A stretch of DNA of 64,000 nucleotides from Chamaecrista fasciculata. Its lineage: Eukaryota > Streptophyta > Magnoliopsida > Fabales > Fabaceae. Below the pieces are notes generated by a model. That model made no database searches and was not told where the DNA came from. It saw nothing but the letters and a program-made list of their open reading frames with translations. The translations under genes were made by a program, and so were the position numbers. Where the stretch lies: contig QANZ01026765.1 of assembly GCA_003254925.1 (NCBI GenBank), positions 1 to 64,000 of the forward strand, given 5' to 3'. This document shows, in pieces, positions 24,580 to 35,500 of the stretch; positions within the stretch are counted from its first letter, which is position 1; every line of letters begins with the position of its first letter.

Positions 24580-26206
24580 TTTATTTTCCAGCACTTGTGA
24601 CTCCTAAGGTTGTGTATAGTGAGGATCAGAATACTATTAGTTTCTGTCCGATTCTTGATTTAGCTCTCAAACAGTTTTGCTTGAAGCCAACATGTAATAA
24701 TTTTTATAGTAAATATTGCTATTCAATGGATGGAATACCATTTCGAGTTTTGTCAAGATGGTTAAATCTATTATGCTATTTTCTAGAGATCCTTGAAAAA
24801 ATTATTAATATCAAATTTTAGTGAGTTGTAGTTTCTTGTAAAATGCAGGAACTTGATTCTTATAGACATAGAAGTAGAACTATATATTTATACTATCGTT
24901 ATTACTTATTAGTACTAGCAAAATCAGCTTGGCCCCGTAAGGTTAACAGGAGGTCCTACACAAACCCAAGAATCTTTCTCTTCTCATTTTCATTAGAGAT
25001 TTCCTTCTTTCTTCTGGTTGGCCAATTAATGATGTTAGTATTGGGATTCCTTCTGCTTATATGTTCAAGTCTTTTGATGAGAAGATTGTAAGAGATGATA
25101 TTTTGAGACTCTTGGGATCATTTAGGATAAATTGGGCTTTGTGTACGGATTGTACTCTTTTTACTCATATTTGGGAGATGCTGTTTAGGGTATCTATGGG
25201 ATCAAGCGGTATGTATACTCTTAATCTTGATTAATGAAATTGTTCCTTTTTAACAAAAAAAAAAAACTGCCGTTAAAAGGATGAAAATTCTTTACATATT
25301 TATATTTTTACTTTAAAGTATTTTAATGAAAAAATAAAGGGTATTTTCTAATTGATTAATGTGGTTGAAACTTGAAACTCTTCACATCATTTCTCTATTA
25401 TATTTTTCTTAAAGATTTCAGTAGTTTTGAATTAAAAACATAATGAATTAACTGTAGTTAAGTTAGGTCACAAAGAATTAGAAAAATCAAGTGAAATTTC
25501 TCAGATTGTCATCAAAATTTTCTATCATAGATTAATACCGAGATACTTTTTACATTTTTATCCTATGACATCTCTGTCCAATGAAGAATTTGATAATAGG
25601 TACAACCAATACCTCTTCCTTGAACGATCTCTCCAAAGTCCTAAAAACAGGTAAGAGAAATTCCAGCCAGGGAGATTCTCAGATTTATTGACTTGAAAAG
25701 CCCAAAAATCTCTCGGAAATTCATTTGAGCAATCTTCCCATTCTCAGACATCAACTTAAATATACACGAGAAGTTATGAACCCAAGCCGAACTTCTGTAA
25801 GTATAGCTTTAACATCAATAGACAATGCAAAAGTAATTTTTGAAAGCCGTATATTAGGCCCATTAGAACTATGCCAGCACGCAACTTTATTTCAGTGATC
25901 AACAAGGACAGAATGTTGGTTTTCATCAATTCTGCAGTCATAATTTACTACAACACGTGGTGTCATAAGGATTTCTCAGAAAAAAAAACAGCTATTTACC
26001 ACTGAAACCAGAAGTTGATGTGTTCATGCTCTGCAAAATCAAAACGTTTTACAATCATGGAAGTAAAAGCAAATAACTGCGACTACAATGACCTTCCTCA
26101 CTGTTTTCACTTTCAGGGCAACCACTGTCCCTCATGAAACTAAGTAAAATCCTTTTAATGCCACTAACAGTTGGAGATATCATCAAAACCTCCAATGCCC
26201 AGCCAA
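24580..26206. other. Intergenic space between PGRL-like and Rab5-interacting genes; possible LINE tail
   Basis: This holds the 3' ends of two convergent genes. About 25010-25266 contains an open stretch (WPINDVSIGIPSAYMFKSF onward) ending in TGTATACTCTTAATCTTGA, then an A-run at 25254-25266. A coding-like tail followed by poly(A) suggests a non-LTR retroelement or retrocopy end, but I do not recognise the protein. The rest is AT-rich and featureless. Confidence 0.35.
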
Positions 26207-28166
26207 TCAGAAATGTGCTAAACTGTAAACTAGAATCCACGAAAGCTGCACAAACGTAAAAACAAAAAAATCAGGTTAAAAAACAGTTAAACCTCTCTTT
26301 TCTGCTTACGTGCACACCAAAAAAAAAACCTCTAGTAGGAGAGCAGGGAGAGAATAAGGAACACATCAAAACAAAAAATTACCAGGAAGAGAGTTATAGA
26401 AGCAAAAAGACCCTCTTGGAGAAGGGCTCCATGACCGCCAAACTCTTCCTCGTCAACCTTTAATATTACTGCGTAATAACCATATATGATCCCAGAGGAT
26501 ATCACTAAAAAACTGTGACAAAAAATAAACAAAATTAAAAATAATAAAAAACAAATGAAAGGCAAATATTATTAAGTGCTTTGTATTGCACTAGAGGCTG
26601 TGTATAAGGGCAAAGTCAATTACTCAATTTATATTTTAGATAAATACTCATAAAACACTACCAAGCACAAAACCTAGAAATTTTGGATTCTAATTAAGGC
26701 TTGTCCTTTTCCTAGAGCTACAGAAGCAAGCAAGCAACATTAGAATAGCAATTCAAGTCAGACAGTGTCCAAGCCTAGTCAAGCATCAACAATTGAATTG
26801 ATTGAATCATAAATAATTCATTGTGGTAAAAAAAAGAACCAAAATTCTACATTGCAGGGTCAACAGACTCTGTAGTCTGTGCCTCAAACTTATTAATAAG
26901 AACAAATAATCAGATATTACTCTTAACATGACAATACAAAAACATGCAATCTTCATTAATAAGAAAGCATTGATTTGATCATATAAAACATAACAATGAC
27001 TTCAAAAGGTGGGATAGTGCCCAATAAGTCACTTTGACTATATGGTGAACTGAATGTATTTGGAAAGATTTAATAGCAGACCTGGGTTTGGTAAATTAAT
27101 GTCAGTTCTAAAATCTACAAATGTTTACATGATATCAATCTTCACCAGTATAAAGACTCTCCATATGATATCCCCAAGACCAATTCAAAAGCTCAAATGT
27201 CGACTATATTTTGTTAATTTATGTCAGTCCCCAAAGTCTATTATTTATCATGTCCTTCTCAATCTTTTATTTTTTTTTTTCATAATCATCAGTAAAACAG
27301 TCATCCTCCAGACTTCCAATAAAATCCATCAGCCAGCACAAGACTGAATCCAATTCACTCAAAGGGAATAACTCAGTTTCCAGATCTATGTATTGCATCA
27401 CAAGTCATAGACACAAGGCAATCTACAACAGTGAATAAGAAAATTTTGGTAAAAGTTGAGCATTTGGCAGTCTCGTAATAACATATACATCTATGACATT
27501 AACAAGTAGTAGAAATACAAAAATAGACAAACTTACAGGATAAACCATATTCCTCCAACCAAAGGCACGGTACCCCATAGTAATCCAAACACAAGGCCGA
27601 GGGCTTGTCGAATCCAATGCAATACATCTCCCAATTGGTCCTAATTTAGGGTGCAGAGAAAGAAAGGGTGGTTAACGTCAAATAGGTTACTACAAAGAAC
27701 ATAACAGGGGAAGACAGAAAAATAAAAATAAAAAGAAAGAAGACGTAAATTACTAAGTTGCAGTCTTTTAGTTTTTAACATGGTTCTAAATCCAATGCTA
27801 TTGACGAATCTGAGAAAATTTTACTATAACGCTTTATTTGTTTATGTTGATGAGAATGAAAGATAGGAATTGAGGTAACTATTAGTACAACCTGAGTACC
27901 AAAGAAAGAGAAAAGCCCGGAGCTTTAAATTTGCTATGCCAAAACAATATGTTGTGGGCTGCAAACTTCCCAGCAATCAAACTGGAGCAAGGGACGGATC
28001 GAAAAACACAAGCACAAAGTAAAAGAAACCTATACGAAAGAACTAAAGTACAAACCTTATCCCATGAAGCTTCGGGATCAAGCAATTTAGCGAATATGGA
28101 AGGCGAGAGGTGACCGTTCTGGTGCTGTTGCTGGTGATTGACTTTAATCGATTTTCCTTCTTTCAT
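26207..28166 (-). CDS. Rab5-interacting family protein (RAB5IF/OPTI-type ER membrane protein)
   Basis: Four minus-strand exons (28056-28166, 27537-27640, 26383-26512, 26207-26245) give 127 residues, the usual small size of this family. A polar N-terminus leads into the conserved stretch DPEASWDKDQLGDVLHWIR, then two or three hydrophobic segments (ALGLVFGLLWGTVPLVGGIW; FLVISSGIIYGYYAVIL; a C-terminal one ending SWILVYSLAHF) and the loop VDEEEFGGHGALLQEGLFA. Family knowledge: the human homologue RAB5IF (C20orf24/OPTI) is a membrane subunit that works with TMCO1 in multipass protein insertion at the ER and has also been linked to respirasome assembly. The plant role is inferred only. All junctions keep frame. 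The 39-nt last exon is too short to find by frame scanning alone. Tail-to-tail with the PGRL-like gene, head-to-head at 4.4 kb with ORP3. Confidence 0.9.
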
Positions 28167-28704
28167 TGCGAAAAACCGATGCTTCCGCCAACAGAAGAAA
28201 GAATAATTAGGGGTAAATGACTAACTGGATTAAAAGAAAGAAAGAAAAAAACCCAGAAAAGCTCGAACTTTTGATTCGTAATTGAGAATCAAACAAATTA
28301 GGTTATTAATCAGGGAAGCAGGTTAGGGTTTATGGAAGGAAGAAGGGTGTGAATTGAGAATAGAAAGATTAAAGTAATGGGTAAGAAGAGATAATGAGTG
28401 AGGAGTGAGGAATAAAAAATTGCAGTGATTTGGAATTTAGATCTGTATCGTTGGCATGGTCCGATCAGATCACCGAGCTGCAACCTACTCACTCACTATC
28501 TGAAGCAGCAATTCTTCGCTCACCCACAAATATAATAACTTTTGATATTGATGAAGAAAAATAAATTATTATTGTAAAAGTGTAAAACCATTATTTATTG
28601 TTTTTCTTGATATAATTATATAACACCGAAAGGAAAGAGGGTGGAACGCACGTGATTAGATAAGGAAGGAAAGAAATTCCTCGGACTACTAGTTATAAAT
28701 CTTT

Positions 28705-29593
28705 GGCTTAAGTGCACTTTTGGTCCCATAACTATGACAAAGGTTTCATTTTGGTCCCATAATTTTTTTTGTTGCAATTTTGGTCCCATAACTATGACAA
28801 AGGTTTCATTTTAGTCCCATAACATTTTTTGTTGCAATTTTGGTCCCATAACTTCTCAAAAGGTTCCACCGTTAGTCCCTTGGTGAATTCCATCCATATT
28901 TAGCCGTTAAGTATGACGTGGCATAGTGACTAGGATCATGATATGGCAAAATAAGATGAAATAGAATGAAATAGGAACTATATGAAACATATTAAAACTT
29001 ATCTATACCCAACCACCATATATACAAAGAGTGGTACTGATAGGGACCAATCTGGTGGGAAAGAAGAGACTTCAAGCAAAAGGCACCGACGAAGTCGGTG
29101 GGATCCTCAGCCAGAGTCGAACGACCAAAGCGGCGGCGACGGCAAATCGAGAAGCGGAACGAGGAAGAGGAAGTCCCATTGGGCTGACGAGGAAGAGGAA
29201 GTACCACTCTTTGTATATATTGTGGTTGGGTATAGATAAATTTTAATATATTGCATATAGATCCTATTTCAGTCCATTTCATCTTATTTTGCCACATCAT
29301 GATCCTATTCACTATGCCACATCATAATTAATGGCTAAATATGGATGGAATTCACCAAGGGACTATCGGTGGAACCTTTTGAGAAGTTATAAGACCAAAA
29401 TTGCAACAAAAAAAGTTATGGGACCAAAATGAAACATTTGTCATAGTTATGGGACCAAAATTGCAACAAAAAAAGTTATGTGACCAAAATGAAACCTTTG
29501 TCATAGTTATGGGACCAAAATTGTAACAAAAAAAGTTATGGGAGCAAAATGAAACCTTTGTCGTAGTTATGGGACCAAAAGTGCACTTAAGCC
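28705..29593 (+). mobile_element. Pack-MULE-like element carrying an SF1/BBP gene fragment
   Basis: Perfect 9-bp target duplications (TAAATCTTT at 28696-28704 and 29594-29602) flank ends beginning GGCTTAAGTGCACTTTTGG. The terminal inverted repeats run about 330 bp each, up to GAGTGGTAC on the left (near 29036) and GTACCACTC on the right (near 29203). The unique centre, about 29037-29200, is open in one frame and reads [20 protein letters not shown] then [16 protein letters not shown]. This resembles the tandem tryptophan (UHM-ligand) motifs, RRSRWD and KRKSRW, at the N-terminus of plant splicing factor SF1/BBP. Host gene fragments between Mutator-type ends define Pack-MULEs. No transposase is present. 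The second motif has His where copy 1 (21481-21961) has Arg. Confidence 0.8.
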
Positions 29594-29876
29594 TAAATCT
29601 TTTCATTATTTCATCTATTATAAACTTCTATATATTATAAATTCACATGTACAAGAAAATATAATTATTGTTTTTTAAAAATAATCTTATAATTATTCTT
29701 AATTTCTCAACGATTCATAATTTTTTAAAAATCTTTGTGAGAAATCATAATTTCTAACCATCATAATTATTCATTGTTTTATAATATTTCTTTATAATTT
29801 TAATATTCTAAAATAAAATTAATACACACATTAATAAATACAAAGACTATTAGTATTAGTTATGGGTTAATCGTTA

Positions 29877-30216
29877 TCTATGAAGCATGTACATTGCACG
29901 GACACAGGACACGACACAGACACGAACACATTGACACGTCAAATTTTTAAAGTTATATGACATGACACGACGTATATTTATATATATATATATAAATTAA
30001 AAATCCGTAAATTTTGATGAAACTGTAAAAATTATAATACTTATTCATAATATATGTCATATGTGATATTATTTTATATTGTTTGTCATGTTAAAGTAAC
30101 AAAAAATTGATTTCATATTCTGAAACTTATGAATATGTGTCGTACGGGTGTCGGACACGGATACATGTCTGACACAGCGACACGCTCTAAAAATAAAGTG
30201 TCTATGCTTCATAGAT
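29877..30216. mobile_element. Foldback repeat with ATCTATGAAGCAT ends (GACACG family)
   Basis: The left end reads ATCTATGAAGCATG and the right end is its complement, CTATGCTTCATAGAT. Subterminal sequences carry GGACAC/GACACG words on both arms around an AT-rich middle with a (TA)n run. Related sequences occur at about 1876-2175, 52215-52455 (right part, next to the N gap) and 52946-53300. No target duplication could be fixed, so the superfamily is undecided. Non-coding. Confidence 0.65.
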
Positions 30217-30828
30217 CCTTACACGTGATATAATTAAATGTGATATAATCGTTCATTATAATATTCTTACTCTAATTTATAGTTTTTTTTGTCAGATGAT
30301 TTATAGTTAAATGTGATATAATCGTTCAATGTTAACTTTTGTTAACATATCTTTCCTTTACCCATAAATCTTAACGGCACGACACTACTAATTAAGGCAT
30401 AATAAATTTGCTGTTTCCATATGTTAGCATGTTTGTTTACTAGTTTTTAGAGTTAAATAACGAAATACTAGCAATCGATGCACACTAGGCCGACAACTCC
30501 AAAGGACAAGCCCAACTGTCAATCTAACAATATATGTATCATGATTGCCTAACCAGATGAATAAAAGCGTGGCTAATGCACTAATGTGGGATTACTTTTC
30601 TAACTAACAATCATTTAAGGAAAAAAAACTAACTATCATGCTTGATTTTTTTTTTACAAAAAGTTTAGGTGTATTGAGCTCCGAGGACTCACCAAGTCTA
30701 AGACATGTCTCTAAGTTCTACGAATACTTACAAAGGTATTTATAAATTGCTTCCTAACAAGACTTTCACATCAACAACGGGAATTGAACTCACGACCTTA
30801 TGAGTTATGAGTCGACCTTTTTATCAAC

Positions 30829-31017
30829 GAGTTTGGATCCTCTAGAGTTCCTTTCTATGCATTTTTTGTGGAGTTAGAGTAAAAATCGGGATATTATGAA
30901 ATAAAAATATATAAAAACCAAATTTTCTCTCTCTCTCTCTCTCTCTTCTTTTCTTTTCTTCTCTCTCTCATACTCTATAAGAAATGTAGAGAAAGGAACT
31001 CTAAAGGATCCATTTCC
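30829..31017. mobile_element. Small MITE with 9-bp target duplication, nested in another repeat
   Basis: The 189-bp element is flanked by TTTATCAAC at 30820-30828 and 31018-31026. Its arms are inverted: TTGGATCCTCTAGAGTTCC on the left, and the complement of the right arm reads ATGGATCCTTTAGAGTTCC. The middle has a (CT)n run at about 30925-30945. The interrupted host sequence (ATGAGTTATGAGTCGACC then TTATCAACTGAGCCAACC) looks like a dispersed repeat itself, so this is a nested insertion. A 9-bp duplication suits Mutator-type MITEs. Confidence 0.75.
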
Positions 31018-32521
31018 TTTATCAACTGAGCCAACCTTACTTTGAACTACCTTATATATTTCGGAAAAAAAACTAACTGATATATCTGCATATTAAATTA
31101 AATTGTAATATATCAGTCAAAACTACTCTTTATAAATTATTATATAATATATAATTATTATGTTCATACTTTGTGTATCTACTATCTTTTCAATTTTTCT
31201 TTTTACATTAAATATCACATGATAATTATATACCTTATAATTTCCTAATGTTAGTTTTAATTTTCATATAATATATTTTTAACCTTTTGTTATACATAAA
31301 TTTTTTTTGTTTTAAATTTCATCAACAAAAATTGTAATTCCTTTATGATTCAAGGTAATTAAACAGAATTTTTTCTTATAATTTAAAGAAAAAATGTTTT
31401 TACTATCATGCATTTGTCAACAAAAAGTTTTTTTTTTATTTGAAAGTGTAAGATTCGAGCGTACATGAATAACCGAATCCAAATACCCACGCGAAGACCC
31501 GGTCACAAAAATAAACTTGGATCCATGAACAGTCGCCGTACACAACAAATGTCACCAGAGATGAAGACGAAAAAGACTTACAAAAGTTTTTCATCAAGAA
31601 CCCAAAAACCAGAAGCAACTTTTTTTCTTCAACTCACTCACGTCTGTCAATGATAATGTCAAGTTTGATCTCTCTATCTCTCTTAGTGGGGTAGGGAATA
31701 TCTTTTCAAAATTAATTAATTAAAATATAAAATATATTCCTCATAAAACTCTCCTAACTTTCATGATCTTTATCCATTAATTAATTAATATACTCAATAA
31801 TAATAATGATAATAATCATTATTAGATCATTTTTAATTGAGTCTAATCGACTAAGAGTGAACCCATATCCCAATAGAAAGGAAACCCTGTGATAATCATA
31901 AATGATTTATATACATAAATTTTATTGAAAAAATGATAGTAAGGATCCAAGAATAAATAGTTAATTAAAATTGTAAAAACTATAACTGAAATTATCTTCT
32001 AGGCAACAATAAAAAAAGAAGATGCAGAAAAAAATATGCACTCACAGTATGGATTGTTTGGCCCGAAATGGGCTTGATCATGTAGAACGGCCCAACTTAA
32101 TATCATTTATCCAACGGCCCTCCAACATAAACTCAAAACTGAAGAAAAAAATAAAAGAAAGGTGTTCCACGCGCCAAGAATATGCGTGTGTAAGTGTGTT
32201 ATGTTCACATAAAACACTCCAACAGAAGAGGACTCGAAAACGAAGCAAAACCGCCAACACTTCCACATTTCTCTCTCAGCCTTGATGTCCTCTGAATTCT
32301 GAAATCACAGATCCTCTAACACATTTCATATTCATTTTCTTTTTCATATGAAATTATTGATTTTCCTCAAAATTTCTCTCTCCCATCCCATTCACACTCT
32401 TAATTGATAGTAGCTCTGAGGAACCATTCGCCATTTGCATTTCCGTACATTCATTTTCGCATTCTATTGGGTTTGATCGTCTCTAGTTGTCTTCGTTTTC
32501 GTCTTAGGGTTTTACACAGAA

Positions 32522-35500
32522 ATGGGTAGCCCTGAAAAGAATGAAAGTAAGGGCTTCTTTGCTGCCATGACATCCGGCATCTCCACCTTCATGCACCGAT
32601 CAGTTAACGGGTACTTCATTCATCATCTTTGCTTAACTGAGCTCAATCAAGAATAAATATTCGCAATTCCCACTTAATTGTCCAATTTATATAGTGATAT
32701 CTATGAATATTAAGTCTAGCTAGTCACATTCGTTTGCGTTGCATCATCAATGATCATTTATTGTATTTATACATTTTTTTTTCCGTTCCAGCTATATATT
32801 TATCAATCTCGAGCCCTTTTTCCCTTGCCTTGGTTACGTAGATATATGTATTCCCATGCCACGGGCCTCATTTTATAATTTGAGGTCATGATATCATTGT
32901 GCTTGAAGTGTCATTTGATGTCGCTGTTAATTGTGTCGTTGGCTTTACATCGTAGGTTGTATGTAGTGTTTGTGTATAATGTATGTCTTTCCGGGCTCCA
33001 CAATGGTAATGTGGATTTTGAATCTGAGGCATTTTATGTATGGCATGGTAATTGGTATTAGCATGAACTTTAATACTTTCTCCCTTAACTCAAAATGATA
33101 GAAAGATGTTGGCTATGTGTAATGTAACTGAGCTGGGTGCAAGTTCTTGTTACTTAAATGGAGCTGGATAGTTTCCTTAGCCTAAGACCGATGACCTGTG
33201 CACTCCAACTTGTTTCGATGTTGCGATCTATTCCCTCGTCACTTGTCTAGTCATCTTAGATCAGCCATCAGAATTCACAAAGCATGGTTAACTTGGATTA
33301 CACATATTTATTAGTAAGGACTGGCTTGCGTTGAGCACCTTAAAGGATATGGCATCTGTAGACTCAAATAGTAAATGTGAAGTTTATAGAAAACAACACA
33401 TTTTAAGGAATAACAAAGAATTTAGCTATTAGTCACAGTAAAGACAAGTTGATATCTTAATGCAGTTATTAACTTATTATTTCAAGGAATAGTTGTATTT
33501 AATACCATCCTAAAAACTTACATAGGCCTATTAAAAAAATGGCTGAGAGATAAAATGTTTATTTACTAATTGTAGATGTGTATATCTCTGCGCCTCTCAA
33601 CTTATACGTTTGAGATCTGCTGCATCATGCTGTAGAGTGTAGACCTTATCAAGGATGCATTTAAGAATCATCAGTTTTAACTTTAGGTTGAAATACTTGG
33701 TCTTTTTTCTTTCCCAGCTTTGATGTTTCTAAATTGGACTGTTTTTGGACAGTCACATATTTGGATTGACACTGCTATTGCCTTACATTGTCTTAAATAT
33801 TTGATGGACAATACAATATTTGATCTAATGAAAAAAACCTCAAGCAGATATTTATGAATTTCTGACATTATCAACAAACTTATGGTCTGCTGATATCTAT
33901 TACTATAGTGGTTTTGTATATTATATATTTGACCTATGAATATATTGATTTTGAGGAGAAAGTAGGCTCATATATCCATTTCTTCAATTCTAGATTGCTG
34001 GGATATGAAGGGGTGGAAGTTATAAATCCAGACGGTGGTAAAGAGGACGCTGAAGAGGAAGCCCAGAAAGGAAGATGGAAACAAGAGGTGCTTATTTTGT
34101 ATTATTATCTATTGATTTACTTGTAAACAAGGTGGTCATTATTTATTTATTTTTGTTATAAAATGTAGCCATTACTGTGTTACTCTGAATTTACTGTTTG
34201 GACATTTGAAATGTTCTTGGAAGATACCCCTTTTCTTCCACCCTCAAATTTATTATTTTGTATATAATCTTTTATTATTTTTCATTTGGAAAATATTTAC
34301 GTAAACTCCCTTATATGTTTATGTTCTTCAATTACAGTACGCATATAGATTTCTTTACATTATCTCTCCCATGGTTGAATTTTTTATATTTTTTAACCTT
34401 CTCTCTTTTCACTTTTGTCCTTGGTTTTGCAAAAAGTTTTTACCACATGTTTTATTTTTATTGGTGAACTTAATAACAAAGATATAAAGAATTTTACTTA
34501 GGTCTGATCTTTTTACTTTACCTTTTTATTTGGTGTATGGCTCATTTATTCATGCTAATGGTTTGAAATTGACTATCGCTGCTTTCCCTTTTTGCTTCTT
34601 GCATAAAGGAAAGAGATGGTTACTGGAAGATGATGCACAAATACATAGGCTCAGATGTAACCTCAATGGTGACACTACCTGTTGTTATTTTTGAGCCAAT
34701 GACTATGCTTCAGAAGGTGGCAGAGGTTTGCATGCCTTAAACTCTTGCAATTGTTAAATTCATTGTCTGTCTATATTGTATGTATTCTCATTTGATTGAA
34801 CTCTTAATTGCATGAACTAGTTGATGGAATACTCATACTTGTTAGATCAAGCTAATGAATGTGAGGATCCTTACATGCGGTTAGTGTATGCCTGTGAGTT
34901 CTTATTTCTTCTTCTCTTTCTCTTTTTGAATAATTTCACTTACTGAATCAAATAGTTTTGTTGACATTAATAGATGGTGTAGTTCAATATAAGATGGAAA
35001 AAGGGAAGATATACAAATCATTTCAAGTAGTTTTGAACAAGGATTTACACTATTGAGTAGTGAATGAAATATATTAAGCTGAGGCTGTTGTAGTTTTTAT
35101 TCCTATTATATTGAAGTCATGACGCTTATGCATGTAATTCTGATTATTAATTTACAACTGTCATTTGTGTAATCATCGCAGCCTCATGGGCTATATCTGT
35201 ATATTATGCTTATCAACGAACCTGGAAGCCTTTTAATCCTATCCTAGGAGAGACTTATGAAATGGCCAACCATGGTGGAGTTACGTTTATTGCAGAACAG
35301 GTATCTTTAAGGAATTTCAAACTGAGCTATCTTCCACCCCCCCCCCCACAAAAAAAAAAAAAAAAAAAAAAANNNNNNNNAAAAAAAAAAAAAAAAAAAA
35401 AAAAAAAATCGAAAAGAAAAAAGAAATCCTTGTTCCCTGGTACCTTGTCAGTATTTGAAGAATTGGTTACATTCATTTCATGCTTCTTTTGTTTTGTATT

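Larger units (their letters stand above)
28500..32150. other. Divergent intergenic region packed with small DNA transposons
   Basis: It separates the divergent Rab5-interacting (-) and ORP3 (+) genes. It holds the Pack-MULE-like element (28705-29593), a foldback with ATCTATGAAGCAT ends (about 29877-30216) and a nested MITE (30829-31017). The remainder is strongly AT-rich. A minus-strand frame at 31436-31618 is not recognised. Promoters of both genes should lie near the two edges. Confidence 0.6.
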
